From Gnetum montanum (lineage: Eukaryota > Streptophyta > Gnetopsida > Gnetales > Gnetaceae): a stretch of DNA of 64,000 nucleotides. A program made the translations under genes and the position numbers. Location: positions 30,978 to 94,977 of the forward strand of contig MNCI01023966.1 of NCBI GenBank assembly GCA_015680685.1, in the 5' to 3' direction. Shown here piece after piece: positions 1 through 11,639 of this stretch. The notes under the pieces are model-generated. The model was not told the origin of the DNA, did not search any database, and was given only the letters and a program-made list of their open reading frames with translations. Numbering within the stretch: position 1 is the first letter of the stretch; each line of letters begins with the position of its first letter.

Positions 1-739
1 ACCCTAAGCCCTATAAATACCCCAACATTCCATGTTTTATGGGTTGGAAAATCTGAAGTAAGGTTGACATTTTGAAGCAATCACTTGGCATTCTAGCATT
101 TGGCAAACCTAGAGCACACTTGGCATTTTCTAGCAGACACCATTGCACAACACTGCAGCACCATTTCACATTGCCCAACACACCGCTAACAACTGCAACC
201 CATAGGACACCATGGTAACCAACTCAACAGGCTTAAACTTCATGGCGGATGTCAATTTTTGCAACATGGACACCCTAAGATTGTGATTACACTGCCTACT
301 GTGCCTGTTTGTACACCATGTACGTCCTAAACTTTTCTTTGTAGTTAATTACGCTCCCCACCCCTACCCCCCATTTTGGATTATCCCGCTCTCTTCCTCA
401 CTCACATTAGGCATATTTTTTAATGTTTTCTTTCACATTCTAGTATTCTATTTGCATTTTTCGTTGTTTCTACATATTTTCACACAGTTGCACCCTTAGT
501 TTGCATTGTAACAATTAACTATGCTCACCCCCGTGGGCACCACAAACATTGCAAACACTGCACAAACCCTTAACACTCATTTTATCATAACACTTGTAAG
601 TCCCAGTTCGATCAACAAGACCGTTCTAGGCACCTTGCCTTTGTTCCTAGTAGGCCCTTATGCAAATGTGGGGTCAAGGTTGTGCAACCATGGACCTCTT
701 GGTGTACCATTCCAGCCTCCAATGTTTTCAACCGTTATA
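1..739 (+). repeat. 5' LTR, 3' part only (Tat-like element)
   Basis: Collinear with 17873-18576. It includes the TATA-like CTATAAATACCCC at 11-23 and runs to a final TTATA at 735-739, where the other LTR has CTACA ending in CA. The similarity stops at the same point in both copies, which fixes the LTR end. Sequence right after it (740 on) is where the primer binding site should be, but I cannot match it to a tRNA with confidence. The ORF at 521-748 lies within the LTR and is not a gene. Confidence 0.85.
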
Positions 740-1194
740 GTTTTCTAGTGCTAGAATGAGGGCCTTCATCATTTCCTTCTTCAGCCATTTCTTGGTTATT
801 GCCTTGCATGCTCTTTGCACCATTGGTGCAAATTGGACCCCATGGTTGGTTTCTCTAGAATCTTTCCTTACAACACTAGAGTGTATACTTTACACTTAAT
901 CAAATTCTAGGTGCTCGACAGAGCATAGCTAGCTCTAGTATAGTGAGCATAGTCAGCTCTCAGCGTAGTCCTAGAGTTAGTCATTTTTCAGCAACTTATA
1001 CTTAGTCATTTTTTCCATGCATTCTAGAGTTAGTCATTTTCTACATTTTTGTACTTAAGTCATTTTTCTATGCTTTTATACTTTAGCCATTTTTTCAACA
1101 ATTTTATACTTAGCCATTTTCCCCCACATTCTCTCACTTAGTCATTTTTTTTAGCTTTTGCACATAGCAAATTTGTGCATTTTTCTTTAGCATC
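740..1194 (+). other. Untranslated leader of the Tat-like element, with T-rich repeats
   Basis: Lies between the 5' LTR end and the first gag-type ATG. From about 965 to 1160 the motif TTAGTCATTTTT recurs imperfectly at least six times. At 905-960 are GAGCATAG/CTAGAG words that also occur in the LTR and in the 9.8-11.1 kb spacer. No gene seen. Confidence 0.6.
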
Positions 1195-3189
1195 ATGAAT
1201 CTTGAACAACCATCAACCTCTACTTCGAGTGCAATTGTTATCTGGCCCATTCAGTAGGAGATCATGAGTGACCTTCCTGAGGCTGGGGGTCTTGTCCTGC
1301 TAGAGAGGCAACCTCTTAGGCAATGTAACCTGCCTCCTGACTTCATGGTGCTCAATGATAGGCAATATAACTTTATTTATGCAAGGCTCTAAGTGGTTTT
1401 GTACGTAAATCATTAAGAAATGGAAGCCAAACTTAGTTTTGAGCTTATGTACTGAAATAGGAGGGAGTGGTTCCCTTCTAATTTTGATTTATTCCACTCA
1501 CAAAGGCCTACCAATGGATGCTGGACAATCTCATTTGAAACATGGTTTGCGAGGTAGGGACTAACTACAAGGAGCTCCTATAGGAGAATCTAGATGAGTT
1601 TGAAGCTTGATTTGAGCATGATGACTCACTCCATGCCTTGTTCTAGTAGATAGCCTCTATTTTCATGCCTCCACTATCTCACCAATCTATCCTTCCAGAG
1701 ATAGTCATTAACCAAGTGTCACTGCCTAGGTCTACGCCTGTGGTGGTGACCCACCAAACATAATAAATGCACCAAGAGGTTTCACTTTCTTTTAGCTCTC
1801 CTATTAGCATGCCTTTTGTCATAACTTCATGGCTTGTGCAGTCTTCATAGCCTACCTAGCCTATTCAACCTATGCAGCCTTCTATTCCTTTGACCATTAT
1901 GCCTACGCAACCTTATGTGCACACCATGCACATGTCTCAGCTGCATATGGCTTAGGCATCATTTGCCCCACTTCGTATCATGCCTCAGCTACATAAGGCT
2001 CAAGCATCGTTTGTCCCACCACTTGTCATGTTGGCACCCTTCGCAATGGCCCAACCCACAAACACGTGGTGGGGGCTAGGGGTTGTGTCTATGGCACAGC
2101 CCACATAACAAGCATCACATGTGGTCACATAACCTAGAACTGGGTTGTGGGCCATCCAAACAGCATAGTGGGTCACACAACCGCCACAACCAGTGACAAC
2201 TGCACTTAGCTTGGATCAAGCATTCTAGCTGATCTAAAGCCTCATCGAAGAGGTCACGAAGCTTAAGGTTGCCTCCTTTGAAACTGTCCATGTGATGGAC
2301 TTTTACTAGGATGATCCAATTAGTCCTATAGTTCTACCAAGGGCATTGCCTAGTAGGGTCCCGCTACCCCAATTCACCAAATACAATGGTGAAGGAGACC
2401 CTAATGCCCATTTCGTGATCTTTTGGTCAAAATTCCTCCCACTACAAGCATGGCCACATGCAATCATCCATGTGTTCACCATGTCCTTAATGGGTAAGGT
2501 AATAGATTGGTACCATAAGCTCCCTAGGGCCCCCATGACTTCTTTGGAGGAATTACTTACCCAATTCATCACGTGCTTCAAGTACAACTTGAAGATCAAG
2601 GTGACCCTAGACCAGTTGATGCAAGTGAAGGAAGGTCATTTAGAGCTCATGCAGAAATTCATTCAACATTGGAGCATGTCACTAAACAAGATCCATGAGG
2701 TTATTGCAAAAACGCACTTGCTGGTCATTTTCAAAGACACAGTGAATGACTTCATCAAGTCGAAACTATATTACCTTGCCCCGCAATCCTTAAGCTGAGT
2801 GTTTGCTTAGACCAAGAGCATTCAAGATGTAGTGAAGGCAAGTAAAAAATCTAGCCTAAGTAACCTACAAAAACCTACATGCGAAGAAGGAAAAAGATAA
2901 AGACAAGGACAAGCAGGTGGCTACAACCATCACAATGGTGGCCAATGAGGCTAAGCCAACCAATGCCAAACCAACAACCAAGCCATCCGAGGCCTCAACC
3001 AATAACAACATGGAAACTAGCTCTAGCATAGTGGCAAAAAACCAGCCTACATCATTAGCAACCATGGGACCAACTACCACAAGGCCTAACTTTGAGCACA
3101 AGGATCGCTGGAAGTACACACCATTGCCCATTAAGTGGTCAAAGCTCTTGGACCAACTGCTTCATGCTAGATGCATGCAATATAAGTAG
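1195..3189 (+). pseudogene. Tat-like gag polyprotein remnant
   Basis: A reading frame can be followed from the ATG at 1195 through many stops. The clearest part is the open stretch 2346-2798 (150 codons), which has the retrotransposon gag (PF03732) pattern: a PxFxKYNGEGDPxAHF start, a WYHKLP word near residue 55, then a helical region with LMQVKEG. In the family this is the capsid domain that forms virus-like particles in the cytoplasm. After it comes a low-complexity stretch rich in A, T, N and K (2917-3189), typical of the gag linker. I could not place an intact zinc knuckle. The 2306-2599 minus-strand ORF is a shadow. Confidence 0.75.
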
Positions 3190-4299
3190 ATGTTTGAGGA
3201 CACTTGCAAGTGACATGATTAATATTGCAAGCTCCTCAAAAATCCTTCAGCCACACTACTAAATGAGCCTCTAGTCCTAATGATTTTAGATTGGACCTTT
3301 TTTACTAGTATCATCAATTGCAAGGTCATGATATGGACTTTTTCATAGCTTTGCAGGATGATATATAATGCATGACTGACTATGGTGAGTTGGTCCTTGA
3401 CACAACCAACCTAATGCACCTCCAAAACCAATTAATGTGGGTTTACAAGGATCCTCTTAACATAGGCAGTAGAAGGTACATCATCAATGCTATCAACATT
3501 AATGATGATGTAGAACCACTACAGGAATCATTTGTGGTTCGTGCATCCTTTGATGACGTCGAGACCTCCTCATCCTCCACCAATTTGAGGATCCCCTTTG
3601 TTATCAAGGCATCACCTTGGGCACCCATAACACCCTTTGTGGTTAGGACCTCACAACACATTGTATTGGCAATAGCCCAATGACCCTTCATTGTAAGGGC
3701 ACTGCAATGTGTGGACTACCCATCTATTTGGAGTCTGATGGTGGGCAATGTGTTAGTCCCTATTCATGCAAGGCCTCATCCTATAGCCAACACTAATAGG
3801 AAATTGGGATGGTGACCCAAGAGGCCCAACGAATGCCTTACTGATCAAATGCTTATGCAAAAATAAGAGAAAAGGGCACTAGGTCCACTGAAGCTCATCC
3901 TCCTATCTTCTATCCTAATGGACCAACCAACTGAGGAGGCCACCACACCAAGCAACCAACAATAGAGCATTTAGGCTCCAAAGAAAATAAAATAGACAAA
4001 GCCCAAATCTCCTCCCCGAGAGATTTGTCTCTTAGGTCGTATGGAGGAGATGAAGGTCAACAACAAAGTAGCAAATGGTGGAAGAGATTTCCTTGATGCA
4101 TTGGCCTAGGTCAAGTGGGCATTGAAATAGAAAAACACAACATTAAGCCTGTACGACCTGATAATAACCTCCTCTACCCATTGCAAAGCATTAGTTCACA
4201 TGTTAACCTCTATCCCTCTTGCAGAAGACATCTCAGTAGATGAGCAATCCATCCACACTATGATGTTGCCTCATTCCTCATAAGAATTGAGTTCAACAC
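3190..4299 (+). other. Gag-protease linker, decayed
   Basis: Short open pieces (for example 3372-3683) separated by stops, with Pro, Thr and Ala-rich composition. This fits the long, poorly conserved linker between gag and protease. No recognisable domain. Confidence 0.4.
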
Positions 4300-4660
4300 C
4301 CCTAGCATTTTTTGATGAGGTGATCAAGGTGGACCCTAAAAAGGGCCAAGTGATTACCATATCAATGTTTATCACCATCCACATGGGGCAATGTAGAATT
4401 TGAAGGGTACACATTGACAATGGGGTGACAACCAATGTCATCTCATACACAGTTGTCAACAAGCTTGGTCTTGCTAACCAAATCAAACTAACAAAGATAA
4501 CATGCCTCAAATCCTTCAACAGGTCACATGTCATCATAAGGTAATAGCCATGATATTCTTTGTGGCAGGGGAGCAATTCCCCACCATAGCAAAATTCATT
4601 ATGGTTGAGGAGATGCTAGGATTTAACCTTATCTTGGGTACAACTTGTTAGCCTAGCTGC
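4300..4660 (+). pseudogene. Aspartic protease remnant (Tat-like pol)
   Basis: At 4407-4440 the + strand reads VHIDNGVTTNVIS followed by VVNKLGL. This matches the retropepsin active-site region, normally D-S/T-G-A-S followed by a hydrophobic flap; here the second active-site residue is Asn (codon 4419-4421). Further on, KFIMVEEMLGFNLILGT (about 4594-4650) fits the strand that normally ends in LLGR. The enzyme would cut the gag-pol polyprotein. A stop at 4393 and others show it is dead. Confidence 0.65.
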
Positions 4661-4919
4661 AAGCTGTCTCCTCCCCTATCCATCAAGAAATACACCTTCC
4701 ATACAAAGGTGGGCAGGTTATCATATATGGTGACAATGTAGTCCCTCTGACCATTAGCAATGTTGACACTAAAAAAGGATTGGAGGTGGAGTTCCTTGAT
4801 GACGCATGTCCCAAAAAGGACGAGGATGAAAAAATTTGGGGTAGACCAACCCCAAGTGCCAATGGGAGCCTCTAACCTTTTAGAGGAGGATTTTTGGATG
4901 GAATTATCCTTTGACATAG

Positions 4920-5280
4920 TTGACAAACATCAAAGTGAGTACCATATCATACCATCAAGGCCCTATGCACCTCCTAACCAACACCAAATTAGGAAGAAAC
5001 TACATAACTAAGGCATCCCCTTGGTCCAATAGGCGTTATGTGCCTACCTACTCCACTTCTACACATTCTACTTGTTTGCATATTTGTTTGCATTTTATGN
5101 TTGACAAACATCAAAGTGAGTACCATATCATACCATCAAGGCCCTATGCACCTCCTAACCAACACCAAATTAGGAAGAAACTACATAACTAAGGCATCCC
5201 CTTGGTCCAATAGGCGTTATGTGCCTACCTACTCCACTTCTACACATTCTACTTGTTTGCATATTTGTTTGCATTTTATG
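4920..5280. repeat. Perfect 180 bp direct duplication around a single N
   Basis: Bases 4920-5099 and 5101-5280 are identical by eye over 180 bp and are separated only by one N at 5100. In a region where all other repeats are diverged, this is best explained by an assembly join that kept the same end twice. The ORFs spanning it (4920-5192, 5038-5442) are products of this duplication. Confidence 0.85.
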
Positions 5281-5457
5281 CTAGCTTGGTTGTTTTCATC
5301 TTTGCATTATTTACCTTATTATGTTTTTGTTTCTCCCATTTGCGCATTTTCTCTAAGTTTACATTTTTTCTTGATTACTTCTTTAGCAGTTAGTTTACAC
5401 ATTAAAAAAATAGCAAAACACATAAAAATTACAAAATACTAAAACTAACAATCTTTT

Positions 5458-5740
5458 TCCTCCAACGCATGGCTCGAAATGGCCTTAAACTATCATACAA
5501 CTCACCAAGGCCTAAAACTAGCAACCAAATCTCCCTTCATCGCATGGGCCAAAATGGCCTAAAACTACCAACAAGGCCCATCATGGCCCTAAACTAGCAT
5601 CGCATGACCTACCATGGCCTCAAACTGTAAAACCTTTCTGTTATCACATGGCCTAAAATGGCCTTAAACTATCACTAGGGCCCAAAACGGCCTAAAACTA
5701 GTAATCGCTATAGCCCAATCGCATTAACTCATTGCATCAT
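5458..5740. repeat. Degenerate tandem repeat with CATGGCC...CTAAAACTA units
   Basis: Units of roughly 40-55 bp share words such as GGCCTAAAACTA, CGCATGG and AAATGGCC, at about 5466, 5508, 5546, 5586, 5646 and 5690. No coding frame seen. It marks the start of the long insert between protease and RT. Confidence 0.6.
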
Positions 5741-6079
5741 TAACATCAAATACATTGTGAATAAATACAAAAGTCTACTCATCACATACTCCATGTATCA
5801 AAAATCCACTACATCTCATAAAAAATAACAATACATCGCATGGTCATTTGCATTAGACAACAAAAATATGCAAAAATACAAAAATGCCCAATGATAGGTC
5901 TACATCAGGATTTGCTTAACCAATGATGCTAGCAAGGGTGGAGGCTCCTCTTCTTCTACCATGTTGCTAGGGCCTATAGCATCACCTAATGCTTGTTAAT
6001 AACAACAATAATAAAAATCTATAAGTAAGAGTGCAATATGCAACCTAATAAAAAAGGCATAAAAACACCATAAAGAACT

Positions 6080-9000
6080 AACTTGAGAGGATCCTACATT
6101 AACCATGTTTGGAAGCTAGTTATCAAGGTCCTCCTACAAGCATTGGAGGATCTCAGCCTTTGATAACCATGTCCAATCCTCCTAACTAAATTCAACACCT
6201 ACAAGGGTCTTATCTTAGTCCATAGTGGTCCATGCATGTGGCTGCATAGAAAATGTGGTAGATGAAGTCTTCCTTAAGGATGTGATAATCTCCTACTCTA
6301 AAGAACCACTAACCACTATGTGGCAAGTGAATATCTTGAGGGCTTGACTCCCATCAATTGCCTTAATAAGCATCTCAAGGTAAAAAGCTTTGATGGACTC
6401 TTCCTTGAGCTATTGTAGATATGCATCTCACTCATGCTTATAGTGTTGTTTGTGGTATTTCTACATATGCCCCCACTTACACACCTTAGAGTTGAAATTA
6501 TTTCAATCTTGACTTTTTTGAGCAAGAAGGTCCATCTGTAGCCTCTACTCAATGATCTTCTAGCTTTGTTCTTGCCCTAGATGGCTGACTAGTACTTGTC
6601 ATAGTCGATCTCTGTTATCCACTAGGTACTATCTCCCCATGTTCAACCCACCAAGAAGTTATATCAAGACTAGAGGGCCTCAATCTTTGTGTCTTAGCTC
6701 GCCACTCTCTCTTGAAGCTCATGCACATGTTTCCATAGGTACTTGTTCAAGCACCTATAAGTTCATAACACTTTTGCATAGGAAATCATGCACTTGCTAC
6801 TTGCCTCGTACACATGACAAGGCACTTGCTCTACTTTAGGAGGGTACTCAAGGATGACATCCACCTTAGCCACCTAGTTCGGATCCTAGTGGAGCTTAGA
6901 ACCTATTGGCATGCAACAAGTGAATCAACAATTTGCTATAGACAAAGCATGAAATTGGTAAAGAAACATAAGCAAAATAATGACATACATACCAAGCTTA
7001 GGATTCACCTATTGTACATAGTCTACCATATCCTCAACAATGCCTCCCATGAAGGCAAATTTGTCCAATGCCTCTACCCACAACTTCATGTGGTAGGTAG
7101 ATACAGGTGGTGGACCGCTAGCATGTACATATGAGGCTACATAACAAAAATACTTAGTAACAATCAAATAGCCAAAGATGCATGAGCTAAAGAACAACAA
7201 TAGATGGTGATTTAAAGCATTTACCTAGTAAGCCCTTAGGTGTAAGAGCAGGTGGATCTCCCACTTGCACACCATCAAAGAGCCTAGATAAATCACCCTC
7301 ATCAAGGTGGGACAACTCCTCTACCTTAAACTTCTAGAAGATCTCTATGGCCTCGTGTAGCTCCTTTTTGGGTGCTTCCTCCTCCTCGATTTGAGGAGGG
7401 GCCACCTCTACTACTACCACCGCTGGTGCTTCAGCAACCCTCTTAAATAACCTACAAACATATCATAGTAGCATTAGCATGACATAACAAGAAAATATCA
7501 AAATATAAACATAGAAAATATCTAAAATGAATGCATCTTAGACATGTACTAACCTGCAACAATTGCCTACAAAGTGGGTATCTTGAGGCAAATTTTCTTG
7601 GTTCCCACCTATCCAACCACAAGGGAAGCCTCCTCTATTGGGCATGGCCTCTTGATCCTTGCCTTGGAAGGCCTTGCCATTTTCACAATGTAATAGTTGG
7701 CCTTATTCACATCCCCAATAATAACTAGAGGATACTCACCCACACTGTCATAAGAATAATGTGACCATGATTACCCCAGATGGCCTTTGGTTGTAACTGA
7801 GTATAACTCATCGATCCCCTCTAGGGGTTCCTACATGCAAGTGATTGCAAATAGGTGCTTTATCCAAGGCTTGGGCAACTTCTCATAATCTTGCACTACC
7901 TAATGCTTGCTATCTTAGACCACCAGGAACTCTACAAACCTTCACAAATATGTTGGAAAGAATGTGAAGTGTACATGAGACCTCACCTAGAGGTTGTAGT
8001 AAAGTCTAGTGATCTTTGCTTGTAGTTTGATGATGATGTAGGAGCCTAGTTGAATCTTGTACCTTCTTGTAGTACCTCACTCATCACCCGCACTGCTCCA
8101 TACCAATGATTTTTCCTTGGGAGAGTAACTTTGGGAAGGCACAGGCAGAAAAAAAAGGGTAGAGCTTCTAAACCTCAAGCACATGCACATCTTTGATCAT
8201 GATGCCTTTGTGAGATTGGGTGGTTTCTAGCCACTCCTCAATCTCTCCTTTGCAGTCCACCTCTTTATTGGCCTTGTCAATGACCAATAGGCCATTGGAG
8301 GAAAGGCTAAAGAGGTTAGCAAAGAAGGCATCACTCAGATGCAAAACTACCCTCACTCTGTGCATGCGGGTGATGAAGTAGTGGGCGTTGCTACTGAAGG
8401 AGTCTATAATGATGACCATTTTGGCAACTAGAATGCTTGGGCTAAGGGCTAAGGGCTAAGGAAAGGTCCATTAGCCTAACCCATGTGAGCTGACTGGTCA
8501 ATGCCTCTAAGGCCTAATGGCACAACCAATGTTGTGCCCCCTCCATATCACCATATTTCATGATGAGGGTGGCCTCACTATGGCCTGTGGTGACCACTGT
8601 CACGTCTCTTGAATTAATTAAAGCTACAACATAGGCAAAACCAACATTAAAATTAGGTAAGGGTAAATCAATGAGTGTGTGTGAGCAAGCATAAAAGCCA
8701 AAAAATAAGCACTTATGTGGAATAAACGATGTGTGAGAAGGAGGTGGTGGTGCAACTGACTCCTTGAAATTAGGCTTGCCACTAGCCCACCTCACATCCA
8801 ACCAATCATAGGTCTTACACCACTTGAATGCCTTTGAGTATCAAGTGGGATAATTCTTTATGTCTCCCACCTACTCAAGCATGGTCTCCTAAAAGTTTAG
8901 ACTAAAGGAGAATACCTCTAGGGTAGTGCAGGTCAAAGCAAGAGCCTCTTTCTCATCATGAAGCCCTTGATCATTAACTTTCAATTTGGCATTGAGCACG

Positions 9001-9525
9001 ACACTTAGCAGTTAGTGAACTTAGCATGGTCCAATAACAAGAAACTCAATAGAAAATCATAAGAGCACTTATCCTTTGGTGCAATATATAGTTCTAGGTG
9101 GATTCTAGAATAGAGTATGCACACACAAAGCAATAAATATGGTGTTGCTCTTGTTATAACAAGAGAACTCTAGCATTTTCTAGATCTTGGATAAGGGATG
9201 CGTGCCCCTAGAGCCTTGCCTTGAACCACCTACTCTTTCATTACCAATTATGCTCTCATCAGACAAAAATCTCAATATGTCCTAGTTGGCCCTAGGTAAC
9301 AATGTCTCTGTGATGGCACTTGTAGCTTCCGTTCCTAAGTGTGACCACATAATCACATTGAAGTGTTGTAGCAAGAATGCTAGGAACTTGAATGCCCTAG
9401 GACAAAACCATACCTCCTGCTGATCCACCTTCATATCTAGTGCAAGCATGTTGGGCACAAGCTTGCTTATGTAGCAAAGAATGTCAACGAGCTTCATAAT
9501 GACTAGGGTTGGCTTTAACAACACC
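6080..9525 (-). pseudogene. Antisense multi-exon gene inside the Tat-like element, decayed
   Basis: Opposite to gag-pol, the minus strand holds a chain of reading frames joined by plausible GT-AG introns. Best supported: acceptor at 9526; acceptor at 8624; intron 7452-7553 (donor GCAG|GTTAGT, acceptor TTTGTAG); intron 7137-7224 (donor CTAG|GTAAAT, acceptor TTATGTAG); and a short possible intron 6936-6992. The first exon (8960-9525) resembles an FCP1/NIF phosphatase domain. Later exons give an unrecognised region (about 8170-8620 and 7554-8100), an acidic exon with a run of Glu and Val (7225-7451), and a charged, coiled-coil-like C-terminal part with HVHELQERVAS near 6710-6740. Exons contain stops, many of them TAG where CAG or TGG would be expected. 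Start and end are uncertain. Antisense extra ORFs are known in Tat elements, but I do not know of one with this domain. Function in the element is unknown. Confidence 0.55.
8960..9525 (-). pseudogene. FCP1/NIF-like (HAD phosphatase) domain exon
   Basis: Read on the minus strand after an acceptor at 9526, the frame gives KPTLVIMKLVDIL (place of the DxDx catalytic motif I), then CPRAFKFLAFLLQHFNVIMW (the RPG..FL..L...F.V.IWS segment), then after one stop SKI*KMLEF and YNKSNTIF with NPPRTI downstream (the NTLLID....NPPNT segment of motif III). The order and spacing fit the FCP homology/NIF family (PF03031), which removes phosphate from serines in proteins such as the RNA polymerase II tail. The motif I aspartate is replaced by Lys here and there are at least four stops, so this copy is inactive. 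The intact part, 9282-9539, is 85 codons. The assignment rests on remembered family pattern, not on a search. Confidence 0.55.
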
Positions 9526-11600
9526 CTATGATCACACAAACAACAAACATAGTGTTAGTATATAAAAATTCATTTTGGCAAAAAAACATTAAATTATATT
9601 TAGCAAAAATAAATATGATGAATCATAAGTTAGAAAAATATCCTTGGGTCCCACAGGTATAGGATGTCAACATACACATTTGACACGCATGGAACTCGTT
9701 AAGGTAAAGCATGTTTTGTAGCATTAGAATTTCATTTCACATGTTCATACATCTGGCATCATACTTACATGTTTTGGAAATATGACATTAGTATTTACAT
9801 TTTACAAGTCACATTTTTTGAAAAAACTGGGCTACCTTTGGGAGTGTAGTCTAGAAATACAAAATTTTTTCTAACATTTGACCACCAACTATGCTTTGGT
9901 AATAGTAGAGTGTAGTTCCAAATAAATAAAAATCTAACCACTAGATATACTCCCAGGGAGCATAGCCCCAAAAATGTTAAGAAAAATTCAATATTTTCAA
10001 AAACAACTAATTGTTGTCCACAACACTACCCCTACATCATCCATTGCCCTAAGCATAGCCCGATGAACCCTATTGCAACCCCTATCCTATAGCATGTCGT
10101 CATGGCCATCGTAGGCACTTGTGCCCCTACCCTTGCCTCATCCTTAAAATTTTCAAAATTCTGAAGAAAAAAATGGTAGTCTCTGGTGGTTGCCCCTGGC
10201 CATTGCCAACATCACTGCCCCTTGCATCATGCATGGAAAAATAAAATCAAAAGATAAGAAAATGAAGGATGGTGAGCAAACCCTCTACTGTGCTTCCCAC
10301 CTCACAAGCAGTGGCCCTAAGGCCATAGCCAAACCCTCATCCTTGCCTTGTGTAGAGGACAAAATATAAAAAAAATCATGCAAAGACTACAATGATGCCC
10401 TACAAGTGGCGACCCTTGAGCACTGCTAAGAGCCCAATCTTCCACCCTGCATGCTAGAAAAAACAAAATTACAGGCCCATAGCCCCCTCTCTACAGTTGC
10501 ATTGAATGCTACAGTGGCCATGGTTGACCATGAGACCTCGTAAGCCCTCGAACCCCACATAATTTCCCAAGAAAAATAATAATAATAATAATAAACTATT
10601 ATAAAATTAGAAACCCTTGCTCAATGTGCATGTTGTAATGGCCATGATGGTCCTAAATAACCATAGCAACGGTGACCCTTGCCACAGCAGGGTGCCCCAA
10701 ACACCTAAGTGCAAAAAAATGCAAAAAATGACAAAGGGGTAGAGCGTAGTCAGGGTACCTAATGCCCTCTACTCCTCTATGCATACCTAAATTAGGTGTT
10801 CTAGGACTCACTCTCCCTCATCCACATTTTTCATACTAGAGTATTGGCATCCACTTCAGCACGATAATCTAGTGACTATGCTCTCGCAACTGTGCTACAC
10901 TCTGGAAAGTTCACATGTTCACCTTTGACAATGACAAATTTACTAAGGGTAAAATGTGCTTGTATACCCTTGGGGACCACTTAAACTCTTACCTACCCTA
11001 GGACTACACTCAATAGTGTTGAGCATAGCTGGGTGAGAGTGTAGTCACCAGAGTTGGAAAAATTATTAATTTTTCTAGCTATCTCTAGACTTAGAAAATT
11101 TTTGAATTTTTCTTATTACCTGGTGGCCACCTAAGCTAATTATGCTTTTCCAACACACCAAATCTTACTCCAATGATGCATTTAGTGTATATCAAAGTCC
11201 ACTAAGACCTTAAATTGGTGCACCATTATCTGCTACAACATTACACTACCACCCAAAAATTCACTAAGACCTTAAATTGGTGACGCCATGGTTGTCCGAG
11301 GCCTAAAACCAGCCTACCCATCCCTTGCCTTTAAAATCACATTTACATATTTAGGAAAAAATTTATTGCATTATTTTATTTAACTATGCATATTACTCTC
11401 ATTAAGATAGGTGTGGCTTGATATTTTTCTGGTTGTTTTCTACAAGATTGTTGTAGGATTGATGGCATGGCTACATACAAGTAGCTTCATGTGCCTCTAG
11501 TCCTAACCAAGCCACATAATGCATTGACTCATAATGCCTAGACCTTGAGCCCATATCCTATGATGAATACATCACATCTGTAGAGGCACCATTAGACTAG
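9526..11600. other. Spacer upstream of the antisense gene, with LTR-like boxes
   Basis: No reading frame or domain recognised on either strand. It contains several copies of the words GAGCATAG, GTGTAGTC and CTATGCTC (about 9845-9965, 10740-10760, 10875-10910, 11000-11045), the same words that form hairpin-like boxes in the 3' LTR. There is a short (AAT)n microsatellite at 10576-10594, and a repeated CACTAAGACCTTAAATTGGT at about 11202 and 11263. Confidence 0.5.
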
Positions 11601-11639
11601 CCAGACCATCTAGTTAGGGCTCTAGATCTAGAGGCAAGT

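Noticed and set aside
5038-5442. 134-codon + ORF across the N at 5100
   Set aside because: It crosses an assembly join and repeats the same sequence twice in different frames.
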